A stretch of 64,000 nucleotides of DNA from SG8-41 sp963699525 (GCA_963699525.1 CAVOUI010000009.1:310001-374000), one strand, 5' to 3'; shown: positions 37,308-46,117, counted from the first letter of the stretch. Notes: generated by a model not told the origin, from the letters alone. Program-made: numbers and translations.

Positions 37308-37759
37308 TGAGCGTGCTCCTTTGTAGCTTGCCAGAGTTTGTTGCCGATGTAGGCGATGCCGGCGGCGTTGAACGCGAGGCCCACCCAGAAGAACTCGACC
37401 TGGTATTGGGAAGCGAAAGTAACGAGTCCGGTGGCGCCAAGCACCGGCGCGACGTTGACCAGGTAGTGCGCGCAGCAGGAAACCATGGCCGCGGTTGACG
37501 TGGTACCGGACGCCGCCATCACGGCGCGCGAGTCCTTTGACTGATGCAGCAGGTTCCGCAGCCGGGTGTAGAGCGCAACCTGCAGCCCGAATCCGGCGGC
37601 CAGCGGCAGGATGTAAAACCAGAACTCTGAAAACTGGTCGAGGGTGAATTTCCAGCCCGACACCAGCGTAAGCACGCCGAAATAAGCGGCGAGCAGCAGG
37701 CCGAAGGCGAGCATTCCGAAGCCGGCGGGCCTCGCGGCGGGGATGGCGTAGGCATTCAT
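37292..37759 (-). CDS. Four-helix membrane protein with a Cys-Cys pair, metal operon
   Basis: A 155-residue integral membrane protein. Predicted helices: GFGMLAFGLLLAAYFGVLTL, FWFYILPLAAGFGLQVALYT, a third containing AAMVSCCAHYLVNVAPVLGA, and VEFFWVGLAFNAAGIAYIG. The SCCAHY sequence in the third helix offers two Cys and a His in the membrane, similar in style to MerT/MerC-type metal carriers, although overall similarity is not clear. Its 3' end overlaps the start of the next gene by 16 bases. ATG 37759 is preceded by GGAGAAAGACAGCT, a good ribosome site. Metal uptake or sensing is inference from context. Confidence 0.72.
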   Translation of the reverse strand: MNAYAIPAARPAGFGMLAFGLLLAAYFGVLTLVSGWKFTLDQFSEFWFYILPLAAGFGLQVALYTRLRNLLHQSKDSRAVMAASGTTSTAAMVSCCAHYLVNVAPVLGATGLVTFASQYQVEFFWVGLAFNAAGIAYIGNKLWQATKEHAQCAHA

Positions 37760-37772
37760 AGCTGTCTTTCTC

Positions 37773-38246
37773 CTATTCCATGTGCTGGCCCCACCACGGC
37801 GCGAAGCGGCGAAGCTGGCCCTTCTGTTCCTTCGTGAGCACGCCGTCGATCCTCTCTTGCGCGTCAAGTCGCGTCTGGAAGCTCTGCAGCTGCACTTCCT
37901 GCAGCTTCTTGTACTGATTGGTGACGGCGTGGCTGTCACGCTTCTCGGCGGTCATCAGGTTGCGCAGCTTGAACGCTTCTTCCTGCGTCTTGCCGGCGAG
38001 CTCCCAGTTCTTCTTCGCAAGATCCTCATGGATCGCGCTCACTTTGTTCCACTGCTCCGGCGTCAGGTTGAGCTGATAGAGCATTCCGTAGCCCATGCCG
38101 CCGCCCATCATGCCGGGACCCATGCCGTAACCCGGGCCGTAACCGCCCATCATTCCCTGACCCATCATTCCGGGACCCATACCATATCCGGGTCCGTAGC
38201 CGCCGCCCGGTCCGGGGCCGTAGCCGCCCATCATTCCTGGTCCCAT
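37773..38246 (-). CDS. Spy/CpxP-like periplasmic protein with Met/Gly repeats, 5' end damaged
   Basis: The visible 157 residues have repeats of the type YGPGYGMGPGMMG (about residues 1-52), then an LTXXQ helical domain (YQLNLTPEQWNKVSAIHEDL; LRNLMTAEKRDSHAVTNQY; ERIDGVLTKEQKGQLRRF). LTXXQ proteins are periplasmic chaperones or metal sensors (Spy, CpxP, CnrX-like). A signal peptide is missing: upstream, the frame breaks near 38246 (another GPGYA repeat follows in a shifted frame) and then meets a 40-base poly(A) run, so the true 5' end is probably lost. Met-rich repeats could bind Cu(I). Confidence 0.75.
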   Translation of the reverse strand: MGPGMMGGYGPGPGGGYGPGYGMGPGMMGQGMMGGYGPGYGMGPGMMGGGMGYGMLYQLNLTPEQWNKVSAIHEDLAKKNWELAGKTQEEAFKLRNLMTAEKRDSHAVTNQYKKLQEVQLQSFQTRLDAQERIDGVLTKEQKGQLRRFAPWWGQHME

Positions 38247-38307
38247 GCATAGCCGGGACCATAGAATATGGATGGTAGAGTATAAGTTGCTGTGGTTGAG
38301 GAGTGTG

Positions 38308-38350
<43 letters not shown>

Positions 38351-38408
38351 GTGGTTCCCGGCCAACGAAACGAACGAGCGCGGCCTCGCCGCCGCGCTGG
38401 ATGCAGGA

Positions 38409-38806
38409 TCAGCGGTAGCTCTTGTAAACGGTCGTCTTGCCGTCGCTCCCCACTAGCAACACGTCGTAGGGAACCCGGCCGCCGCCCTCCATTCCCGGAG
38501 AGCCGGCAGGCATGCCCGGGACCGCGAGGCCGCGCGCCTTCGGCCTTTCAGCCAGCAGGCGCCTGATTTCCCGCGCCGGCACGTGGCCCTCGATCGCGTA
38601 GCCTTGGACCACCGCGGTATGGCAGGCGCCGAGCGCACGCGGTATTCCAAAGCGCGCGCGGTAGGCCTCGGGATTACTTACGTTGATGGGCTCCACACGG
38701 AAGCCATTTGCCCGCAGATGGTCAATCCACGAGCTGCAGCAACCTCAGGACGCGTCCTTGTAGACCGTGATGGTTTCCGCCGCGCAGGCCACGGAGGCCG
38801 GAGCGC
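38409..38806 (-). CDS. DUF411 (CopG-type) copper protein with in-frame TGA at a motif cysteine and no 5' end
   Basis: From about 38806 the frame reads PASVACAAETITVYKDAS, a signal-peptide tail and first strand, then TGA at 38747-38745, then GCCSSWIDHLRANGFRV and the rest (ALGACHTAVVQGYAIEGHVP; GLAVPGMPAGSPGMEGG; YDVLLVGSDG). Family members have Cys-Gly-Cys-Cys here, so the TGA replaces the first cysteine of the CxCC copper motif. An initiation at GTG 38696 would lack the motif. The start of the gene is missing, fused to a multicopper oxidase remnant. Options are a TGC-to-TGA mutation, a sequence error, or selenocysteine; a weak hairpin follows the TGA but matches no clear SECIS. Confidence 0.65.
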
Positions 38807-39933
38807 GGGTATTCCATCTCGAGCCGGAAGATGCGCGGTGAGTCGCGGTTCACCGCGTCCTCGAGGCGGTAGCGCGGAATGCTGGACAGCCTCGTTGCGA
38901 GCGTGTGCGTCTTTGCGATCTTGCGCGCACGCGGACCGTCAACACGGGAAAGGCGCCGGCGCACCGCGCCGCCATCGGGCCGCCTCCGGAACTGAAAGGC
39001 AGACTGCTCAGCGTGATCAGGTCTCCGACGCTGCGGTCGCTGAAATCCAGCCAGAGCTCCACTCGCTCCGCCGGCGCAAGGGTGACGTACGGCCGCTGCA
39101 CCGGACGTTCCAGAAGCCCGCCGTCGGTGCCGATGACGGTCAGGGGCCGGCCGTCGTTCCACGCAAGCTTGTAGATGCGCGAGTTCGAGCCGTTCAGCAG
39201 CCGCACGCGGTACACGGTTGTCGCGACGTTTTGGACGTAGTCCGGCTGCCCGTTGACCAGGACACGATTGCCCAGAAAGCCGCTCATGCGGTCCATCATG
39301 CCGCGCAGATAGACGAGCTGGTTATTGTCGGCGAACCGCCGGTCCTGGATTATCCAGGCGAGATCGAATTCTCCTTTCGGCAGCTGCGCGGCCGCCTCCT
39401 CGTCGTCGCTCACGATGAACAGGCCGGCCAGCCCGAAATAGACCTGCTCGCCGGTGCGGCCATGCGGGTGCGGATGGAACCAGTAAGTTCCGGCGCGGTT
39501 GTTTACCGTGAATTCGTAGACGAATCGCTGACCGGGGCCGATTGCGGTCCTCGGATGGCCGTCCATCTCGTGGGGGACGTGGAGACCGTGCCAGTGGACG
39601 ATGCTTTCCTGGGAAATACGATTCCAAAAATGAACCCGGATCTTCTGCCCCTTGCGCACTTGGATGACCGGCAAGGCACTGCCCGGCAATGAATGAAACG
39701 CGTCGGGATCGCCCCTGATCACCTTGCCCCTGAACTGCCACACACGGGTGGGCGATCCGCGCAGGATGGCGAGTTCGCCGGTCTCGGCCGAGAGTTCGAT
39801 CTCCACGTCCGGCTTGAACTCCGGATTGGCTCCCTGCGTTGCACCCTGCGCCATCTCCGCGGAATGGACGGGCTTCGCGGCTGAAGCATCGCACCGCCGC
39901 GGCAAGCGTTTGCATGAATCGTCTGCGGTCCAT
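38807..39933 (-). pseudogene. Multicopper oxidase, 3' third missing and frameshifted
   Basis: Starts MDRRRFMQTLAAA, a Tat-type signal, with a shift near 39900. The first two cupredoxin domains are intact: HWHGLHVPHEMDGHP and YWFHPHPHGRTGEQVYFGLA carry copper ligands. A further shift lies near 38935, after which the frame gives TLATRLSSIPRYRLEDAVN and ends FRLEME. The third domain with HPxHxHG and the HCHxxxHE type 1/trinuclear ligands is absent; the sequence passes directly into the DUF411 gene. Without that domain the enzyme cannot oxidise Cu(I). The intact homolog is at 44406-46055. Either a true deletion of roughly 500 bp or a misassembly. Confidence 0.75.
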
Positions 39934-39986
39934 ATCGAGACTCCTGGTATTCCGCACGCTTCCCGGTCTAGGCGACAACCAATTGG

Positions 39987-40118
39987 TCAGGACCGGGACG
40001 GTTGGAAGATCAGGAAATACTGATTTGGCAGGAACGTGTGTTCGTGCGCGAGCGCGTAGCCCGCGCGCTTGAGCTCGGATTTAACCTGGTCCGGCATTGC
40101 GTGCAGCATTGGTTTCAT
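39987..40118 (-). pseudogene. Remnant of a duplicated methyltransferase gene (C-terminal 40 residues)
   Basis: A 43-codon frame starting MKPMLHAMPDQVKSELKRAG and ending LPNQYFLIFQPSRS, with TGA at 39987. It closely matches the last 35 residues of the neighbouring methyltransferase (RVKAELKRAGYALARE; LPNQYFLVFQPAKS). It has its own ATG and a GGAGG six bases upstream, so a short peptide could be made, but it lacks the SAM-binding domain. Imperfect direct repeat of 40203-40306. Confidence 0.7.
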
Positions 40119-40202
40119 GTCTTGCCTCCGTTCCGGCTCACATAACCACCTTCACGTTGAAGCATCATACCGCCGTCACCGGAATCGAGGTTGCGGCGAC
40201 GC

Positions 40203-40874
40203 TCAGGACTTGGCCGGCTGGAAGACGAGGAAATACTGGTTTGGCAGGAAGGTATGCTCGCGGGCGAGGGCGTAGCCGGCGCGCTTGAGCTCGGCCTTCA
40301 CGCGGTCAGGGGCGATGCGCGCGCTCTTCGGCGGGCCTTCCGGCGAGTCCATCCGGAAATCGATGATCGCAATGCGGCCGCCGGGCTTGAGCGACTTCTG
40401 GAGGTTGCGGAAGTAGCGCTCGCGGTCCCCGACGTGGTGGTACACGTCAACCAGGATGATCAGGTCCGCCTTCTCCGGCAGGCGCGGGTCGTCGGGGGCG
40501 CCCGCGACCGCCGTTACGTTCTTGAGCCCTTCGCGCTTGGCGCGCTCGGTGAGGTACTTCACCATGTCGGGCTCGATGTCCACGCCGTAAACCCGGCCCT
40601 TGGGTGTCATGTTCGCAAAGCGCATCGAGAAGTAGCCGGTGCCGGACCCGATGTCGGCAATGACGGCGTCGGGCTTCAACGCCAGCGCCTGGATCACATC
40701 GTGCGGCTTCTGCCACGCGTCGCGCTCGGGGTCATCGAAGACCTTCGCCCAGTGCTCCGCGCCGCCGAAGCTGTGCTCGTGAGTTTGCGGCGCCTGTGCC
40801 GCAGCGGGCCCGGACAGCAACCCGCTCAATGCGGTAAGAAGCAGGGCTGCCGTGAGAGTTGAAATTCGTTTCAT
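40203..40874 (-). CDS. Exported class I SAM-dependent methyltransferase-like protein
   Basis: A 223-residue protein with a signal peptide (MKRISTLTAALLLTALSGLL; cleavage near AAAQA, residue 26). The methyltransferase core is complete: motif I VIADIGSGTGYFSMRFA, acidic residue in VYGVDIEPDMVKYL, GAPDDPRLPEKADLIILVDV and LKPGGRIAIIDFR. A secreted SAM enzyme is surprising because SAM is cytoplasmic; such exported homologs exist in many proteobacteria with no clear role. It sits between the copper proteins and a truncated copy of itself. 32 bp separate it from the gene upstream on the same strand, suggesting co-transcription. Confidence 0.85.
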   Translation of the reverse strand: MKRISTLTAALLLTALSGLLSGPAAAQAPQTHEHSFGGAEHWAKVFDDPERDAWQKPHDVIQALALKPDAVIADIGSGTGYFSMRFANMTPKGRVYGVDIEPDMVKYLTERAKREGLKNVTAVAGAPDDPRLPEKADLIILVDVYHHVGDRERYFRNLQKSLKPGGRIAIIDFRMDSPEGPPKSARIAPDRVKAELKRAGYALAREHTFLPNQYFLVFQPAKS

Positions 40875-40906
40875 TCCGACTTCTCCAGTGCGCAGTGCGT
40901 CAATCA

Positions 40907-41533
40907 TTATCTCGCGGATCCCCTGGCCATGCGCGTCATCATTCCGCGCATCATCGCCACCGGGCCTTCCTGTGCGAGCTCGGTCACTTCCGCTGCGTGA
41001 CCCTGAAGCGCCGCCACGACCTTGGCGTCGGTGGATGTCCGCGTCACCACGGTTCCCTTCTCGGTCACTTCAACGACGGACTTGATCTTGTCGCGGTTTT
41101 CGAACAGCACCGGCAGCGTAGTGCTGAAGATGTTGAATTCACGCCCGTCTTTCAGACGTTGCGACATGCTGGCCACGTGAGCTTTGATCGTTTGTGCCAC
41201 CTGCGGGTCATCGGACTCCGTAACCGTCTTGATGCCGTCCGGCAGATTGGTCACGGTGCGCTTGATCTTGGTGTGATTCATCAGCAGATCGTGGACCAGG
41301 CCCATGTCAGCCGACGATCCTTCGTCCTGCTTGGTGAGCATGCCTACCGGGCCTGCCATCGGGCCATGGCCGCCTGATGCCGCGCCGTGATCCATGTCGT
41401 GCATCATCGCGGGCCCCATGCCACGCATCATCCCGGGTCCCATACCACCGGTTTGGGCGAGCGTGACGGCACCCGCCAAGCCAAGTCCTAACGCCGTTAC
41501 CACTCCGACTGCTATCTTGCTCGAGCGCTTCAT
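40907..41533 (-). CDS. Exported Met/His-rich protein of unknown function
   Basis: A 208-residue protein. Signal peptide about residues 1-26 (KIAVGVVTALGLGLAGAVTL), then a Met/His/Gly tract (GGMGPGMMRGMGPAMMHDMD; HGAASGGHGPMAG) able to bind copper, then an alpha/beta region (LLMNHTKIKRTVTNLPDGIK; TVTESDDPQVAQTIKAHVAS; TRTSTDAKVVAALQGHAAEV). The repeated shape of the second half (helix, NLPDGI, ESDDP) is a conserved domain in copper islands whose name I do not know. ATG 41533 was chosen for the GGAGAGAATC ribosome site. 69 bp after the next gene upstream. Confidence 0.75.
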   Translation of the reverse strand: MKRSSKIAVGVVTALGLGLAGAVTLAQTGGMGPGMMRGMGPAMMHDMDHGAASGGHGPMAGPVGMLTKQDEGSSADMGLVHDLLMNHTKIKRTVTNLPDGIKTVTESDDPQVAQTIKAHVASMSQRLKDGREFNIFSTTLPVLFENRDKIKSVVEVTEKGTVVTRTSTDAKVVAALQGHAAEVTELAQEGPVAMMRGMMTRMARGSAR

Positions 41534-41602
41534 GATTCTCTCCAATTGTATGAAAGATAGATGGGGCGGGTTTCCCCGCCCCGGTTTCGGTCAGTGAACG
41601 TG

Positions 41603-42016
41603 CTACTTCGTGGCCGGCGCCTGCGACGTGCCGAAGTGCGGGCCGCGGTGTTCGGGCAGCGCGATGCCCTTCTCCTGGGCGCGCTTCTGCATCTCGGTGT
41701 GGGTCGCCTCGGCGATCTGCTGGCGCTCTTCGGGCGTCTTGGCGTTGCGCATTTTCTCGATCACCGCCGTCCGCTCTTCGGGCGTCATGAGTTGCTGGCC
41801 GGCGCCCTGTCCGGTCACGCCGGCACCCATCGGGCCGTGTCCCGCGCCGCCCATGGCGCCATGCTGCATGCCGGCCATCGCGCCCTGGTGCATGCCACCC
41901 TGCATGTGCGCGCCCATCCCGCCGCCCATCTGTCCCGGCTGCGCGTGGGCGCCAACGGCGATTCCGAGGCCCAGTGATGCAACAATACCTAATGCGAATT
42001 TGTGAGAGTGTTTCAT
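41603..42016 (-). CDS. Exported Met/His/Gly-rich small protein
   Basis: A 137-residue protein: signal peptide (KFALGIVASLGLGIAVGAHA, cut near residue 25), a Met/His/Gly tract (GQMGGGMGAHMQGGMHQGAM; AGMQHGAMGGAGHGPM), and a C-terminal helical region (LMTPEERTAVIEKMRNAKTP; EERQQIAEATHTEMQKRAQE) resembling half of an LTXXQ unit. GGAAACGACC precedes the ATG. First gene of the minus-strand set, divergent from the response regulator at 42242, so the intergenic sites may control it. Periplasmic metal buffering is inferred from composition. Confidence 0.77.
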   Translation of the reverse strand: MKHSHKFALGIVASLGLGIAVGAHAQPGQMGGGMGAHMQGGMHQGAMAGMQHGAMGGAGHGPMGAGVTGQGAGQQLMTPEERTAVIEKMRNAKTPEERQQIAEATHTEMQKRAQEKGIALPEHRGPHFGTSQAPATK

Positions 42017-42122
42017 GGTCGTTTCCTTTCTCCAAAGATTGAATATCGTGTCCTGGATCGCCTTTCCGCGCCGGCGAGTGCCGACGCCGACAGCGATCAC
42101 GGCACCCATTCAATCACCAAGT

Positions 42123-42198
42123 TGTAAACAGCTGATTACAGAAAGCGGCCGATTTGTATCGCAGATTTGCAGGCGTTGATTCCGTTACACTGCGTTAC
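42123..42198. promoter_or_regulatory. Divergent control region with tandem and inverted GTAAC/TGTAA sites
   Basis: On the minus strand GTAAC-N5-GTAAC (42198-42184) has the tandem spacing used by OmpR-family regulators such as CpxR. An inverted repeat TGTAA-N8-TTACA lies at 42123-42140. Both are in the gap between the Met-rich gene and the response regulator and may be its operators (inference). Confidence 0.45.
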
Positions 42199-42241
42199 AA
42201 TTTTTTCGCCGTACGCCGGCTGCTTGCGGTATACACCTGCC

Positions 42242-42964
42242 GTGACGAAGCAAGACCACATACTCGTCGTCGACGATGACGCGGAGATCCGCGGCCTGCT
42301 GGGCGAGTACCTCCAGAAGCAGGGCTACCGCGCGACCGCCGTCGCGGACGGGAAAGCCCTGCGCGCAGCCATGGAGAAATCACGGCCCGACGTCATAGTC
42401 CTCGACCTCATGCTGCCGGGCGAAGACGGTCTCGCCCTTTGCCGCGACCTGCGCGCCCGCTCCGAAATCCCCATCATCATGCTGACCGCGCGCGGAGAGG
42501 AAACCGACCGCATCGTGGGGCTCGAGATGGGCGCCGACGACTACCTGGCGAAGCCGTTCAACCCGCGTGAACTGCTGGCGCGAATCAAAAGCGTTCTGCG
42601 GCGGGCAAGGTCACTGCCCGACAACCTGAAGCCCGAGAAAGCAGGCCGCTACCAGTTCGCCGGCTGGACGCTCGACATCGCCACGCGAAACCTTACGGCA
42701 CCGGATGGCATCGTGGTCCCGCTGAGCGGCACCGAGCTCAGGCTGCTGCGGATTTTCCTCGAACACCCGAATCGGGTCCTCACGCGGGACCAGTTGATCG
42801 ACCTCATGCTTTCGCGCGACGCGGCGCCCTTCGACCGCGCGATCGACGTGCAGGTCAGCCGCCTGCGCCATCGCCTGCGCGAGGACGCAAAGGAACCCGC
42901 CATCGTCAAGACGGTCCGCGGCCAGGGATACGTTTTCGCCGCGCGCGTGGACACCGTGGGCTGA
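42242..42964 (+). CDS. OmpR-family response regulator
   Basis: A 240-residue regulator. Receiver domain: acidic pocket in ILVVDDDAEIRG, phosphoacceptor Asp in VIVLDLMLPGEDG, MLTARGEE threonine and KPFNPRELLARI lysine. The C-terminal winged helix ends IDVQVSRLRHRLREDAKEPA and VRGQGYVFAA. GTG 42242 begins VTKQDHILVV; the upstream open frame has no ribosome site. Translationally coupled (TGATG) to the kinase gene. Its place inside a copper island suggests metal or envelope-stress sensing, but the specific family member is not assigned. Confidence 0.92.
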   Translation: MTKQDHILVVDDDAEIRGLLGEYLQKQGYRATAVADGKALRAAMEKSRPDVIVLDLMLPGEDGLALCRDLRARSEIPIIMLTARGEETDRIVGLEMGADDYLAKPFNPRELLARIKSVLRRARSLPDNLKPEKAGRYQFAGWTLDIATRNLTAPDGIVVPLSGTELRLLRIFLEHPNRVLTRDQLIDLMLSRDAAPFDRAIDVQVSRLRHRLREDAKEPAIVKTVRGQGYVFAARVDTVG

Positions 42965-44422
42965 TGCGTCTCTTGCCGCGCTCCCTGTTCAGCCGCCTGG
43001 TGCTGGTGCTGCTCTGCCGGGCTCGTCGTCGCGCAGTTGCTGAGCTTCGCGGTGCACATGCACGAGCGCGGCGAGCTGCTGTCGCAGGCGAGTGGCATGC
43101 AATCCGCTCAGCGCATCGCGGATATCGCGAGGTACCTGGACTCCCTCGACATAAAGGAGCGCCGCGCCATCGTCCAGGTCCTCAGCGCGCCTCCGCTGAC
43201 GATCAGCCTGGACCGGGCACCGCTCGCCGCAGGCGTGAACGACGCGGAGCAAGGCGCTCGCGGGGCGCTGTTCGGGGCCATGTTGCGCCGTTTCCTCGGC
43301 GACCGATTGCAAGTCGTGGCGACGGCGGTCGAGCCGAGCGCGATGGCCTCCGAGACGGGCATGAATTACGGCTTCAAGGGCTCCAAGATGCATGGCGAAT
43401 GGCCGGCCGCCAAGGCCGCGATGCACGCCGCCGTGCAAACGGGCAATACGTTCGTGGCTCAGGTGCGCCTGGGCGACGGCACGCTCGTCACGTTCGATTC
43501 GCGACCGCCCGCTCAGACCGAGGGCTGGCCATACCGCCTGTTGCTGAGCCTGGCGGTGCTCCTGGTCGCGGTGATTGCGGTCTCTCTCGTCGCGGTGCGG
43601 TGGGCAACGCGTCCCCTGAATGCATTCGCGGACGCGGCCGACGAGCTGGGCCGGAACATCAACCGTCCGCCCATGGAGGAGAAGGGTCCGCTCGAGGTTG
43701 CGCGCGCCGCGCGGGCGTTCAATACCATGCAGGCGCGTCTTGCAGGGTACATTCGCGACCGCACGCGCGTGCTGGCGGCGATGTCGCACGATCTCAAGAC
43801 CCCGGTGACCCGGCTGCGGCTGCGCTCCGAGCTGCTCGAGGACCCGCAGCTGCGCGCAAAATTCACCAAGGATCTCGACGAGATGGAATCCATGGTCGGC
43901 GCGACACTCGACTTTCTCCGCGGCCTGGAGAACCGCGAGCCCGTCAAGCCGGTGGACGTCATGGCGCTGCTCGAAAGCCTGCAATCGGACGCGCGGGAGA
44001 CCGGCGGCACGGTGGAAATCGAAGGCGCAACGGCCAAGCCCTATCCGGGCGGGCCGCAGGCCCTGAAGCGATGCCTGGGGAATCTCATCGAGAACGCCGT
44101 GAAGTACGGGCGATCCGCCCGCGTTTTGATCGATGACAACGATGCGCGCCTCGAAATCCGGATCCGGGACCAGGGGCCCGGCCTGCCGCCGGCGGAACTG
44201 GAGAAAGTCTTCGAGCCGTTCTACCGCGTCGAGGGTTCGCGCAGCCGGGAGACGGGTGGAACGGGTTTGGGCCTCACCATCGCACGCGGCATCGCCGAAG
44301 CGCATGGGGGCTCGCTGGTTCTTCGCAATCGCGCAGAAGGGGGGCTCGAAGCCGTTCTCGCGTTGCCCCGGTTGCACGCCGATCCTGCCGTCGCGAAGCA
44401 CGAGCTTACGCCGACACCTTGA
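42964..44422 (+). CDS. Sensor histidine kinase, frameshifted near the N-terminus
   Basis: About 485 residues. The first helix MRLLPRSLFSRLVLVLL breaks at about 43016 (one extra base) and continues GLVVAQLLSFAVHMHERGEL. A periplasmic sensor region (about residues 40-185) is followed by a second helix (LLLSLAVLLVAVIAVSLVAV), HAMP, the H box AAMSHDLKTPVTRLRLR, N box LGNLIENAVKYG, G1 IRDQGPGLPP and G2 GGTGLGLTIA. It should phosphorylate the adjacent regulator. A Met/Lys sequence in the sensor part (GMNYGFKGSKMHGEW) could touch metal, though this is speculative. Its 3' end overlaps the convergent oxidase gene by 17 bp. Confidence 0.9.
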
Positions 44423-46055
44423 GATTCAACATCATCCCGCCGTCCTCGTGCTCGAGGTTGTGGCAGTGGACCATGTAGACCTGGTCACCGAGGAAGGGGT
44501 GCGAGAAGTCGGTGACGATGCGCACCGTCTCGCCGGGCCACACCAGCACCGTGTCCTTCCAGCCCAGGTCGGTGGCGGTGCGTCCGTGCTCGTCTAGCCG
44601 GAGTCGGTGCACCTGTTCGGGACTGCCCTCGCGGCCGGTCACTTGGAACTGGAAGCCGTGAATGTGCACCGGGTGCGGCATGCTGCGCGGCACGTTGCGG
44701 ATTGCCCAGGTCTCGATCGCGCCGCGCTTTACGACGATCGGCGTCTCGTGACCGACATAGGTCCGACCGTTGATGCGCCAGATTCCATTCGACTGGTCGA
44801 GCGTGATCGGGCGGGGCGGAGAACTATCGGGTTGGAGCGGCTCGATCCGGGACAGAATTGACGGAACGCGCCGGTCGTAGGCGACCTTGCTTTGCACCGC
44901 GATACGCATCAGCTCGATCTCGGCCCCGTCGGGAACCTCGCCGCCGTGCTGGTGTGCTTCGCCATGACCGCCGTGCGCGGCATGCTCGTCTCGCGCAGCG
45001 GGCTTGCCGCCTGTCGTTGCCGCTTCCCGGTGCATGGGGTCGAATGGAAGGCTGACGAGCGATACGACATCGCCGCGCGCCGTGTCACGCAGGTCAAGCA
45101 GGACATCGAGGCGCTCCGCGGGCGCGAGAAAAGCCTCCTGTACCACGTGTGGATGGTCGAGCAGACCGCCGTCGCCTCCGATCACGGTGTAACCGACCAG
45201 CTGCTCGCCGTTCCGGAACGCGAGGCGGTAGATGCGCGCGTTCGATGCGTTCAGGATGCGAAAGCGGTAGATGCGGGTCGTCGCATGAAAGTGTGGACGT
45301 GGCGTGAGGTTCACCAGGAACTCGCTCCCGACGAGTCCCGCGAAGCGATCCGCATCGGTCGGCGCGAATACCGGATTGCCGGCGTCGTCGAGCCGCTTGT
45401 CCTGGAGCACGAGCGGAACATCGGTCACGCCAAAGCGGAGGTCGAGCGCGCGTTGCAGTGCGAGTTCTTCGTCGTCTTCGATGAGATAAAGGCCCGCGAG
45501 TCCGAGATAGACCTGCTTGCCGGTCAGGTGATGCGGGTGGGGGTGGTACCAGTACATCGCGGCGCGGTTCGCGATGACGTACTGGTAGTCATAGGTGGCG
45601 CCGCCGGCCACGGCATAGTGGGGGTGCCCGTCGTTGTTGCTGTCCACCTTGAATCCGTGCCAGTGGATGATGCTCATGTCCTCGAGCGCGTTCCAGAATT
45701 TCGCGCTGACGGCAGTACCGGTGCGCGCGCGCAGCACCGGGTTCAGGAAGGTGCGCCCCTGATGCTCGACTTCGTAAGCGAGCATCGCCGCCGGCTTTCC
45801 CGGCAGCAGCTCATGTCGCACCGGCTTCGCGATCATGGTGAGCGAGGCGGGGAGATCGATCACTCCGTACATGCCCTCCGTGCCGGGCAATCGCAGCGCG
45901 TTCGGAAAGTCGGGATCGAGGGGCAGCGGCGGCTCGACCGGAGGAGCGGTCTCCGGCCGCCGACGGTGCCGCCACCAGAAGCCGGCGGCAACGCCTGCGG
46001 CGCCCGCGGTGGCCGCGGCGGCGATCAGGAGCTTTCTACGGACGGGTTTCTGCAA
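44406..46055 (-). CDS. Multicopper oxidase (CueO/CopA-oxidase-like), exported
   Basis: A 549-residue enzyme with all four copper-binding segments: HWHGF, YWYHPHPHHLTGKQ, HPVHIHGFQF and VHCHNLEHEDGGMM. The N-terminus (KPVRRKLLIAAAATAGAAG) has a twin-arginine-like signal and a hydrophobic stretch that could stay as an anchor. A His/Gly-rich insert (DEHAAHGGHGEAHQHGGE) before the third domain may bind substrate Cu(I). It likely oxidises Cu(I) to the less toxic Cu(II) in the periplasm. Intact counterpart of the damaged gene at 38807-39933. Confidence 0.9.
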   Translation of the reverse strand: MQKPVRRKLLIAAAATAGAAGVAAGFWWRHRRRPETAPPVEPPLPLDPDFPNALRLPGTEGMYGVIDLPASLTMIAKPVRHELLPGKPAAMLAYEVEHQGRTFLNPVLRARTGTAVSAKFWNALEDMSIIHWHGFKVDSNNDGHPHYAVAGGATYDYQYVIANRAAMYWYHPHPHHLTGKQVYLGLAGLYLIEDDEELALQRALDLRFGVTDVPLVLQDKRLDDAGNPVFAPTDADRFAGLVGSEFLVNLTPRPHFHATTRIYRFRILNASNARIYRLAFRNGEQLVGYTVIGGDGGLLDHPHVVQEAFLAPAERLDVLLDLRDTARGDVVSLVSLPFDPMHREAATTGGKPAARDEHAAHGGHGEAHQHGGEVPDGAEIELMRIAVQSKVAYDRRVPSILSRIEPLQPDSSPPRPITLDQSNGIWRINGRTYVGHETPIVVKRGAIETWAIRNVPRSMPHPVHIHGFQFQVTGREGSPEQVHRLRLDEHGRTATDLGWKDTVLVWPGETVRIVTDFSHPFLGDQVYMVHCHNLEHEDGGMMLNLKVSA

Positions 46056-46117
46056 TGGACTTTCCGCTCGGCGCGAGTGCCAGCCAGGCCGGCCAAGCCG
46101 GCCCGGCGAGACGGCGC

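Noticed and set aside
38030..38250. Short repeats that might be a CRISPR-like or satellite array
   Set aside because: They encode in-frame YGPGYGMGPGMMG units of the Spy-like protein; no regular spacers.
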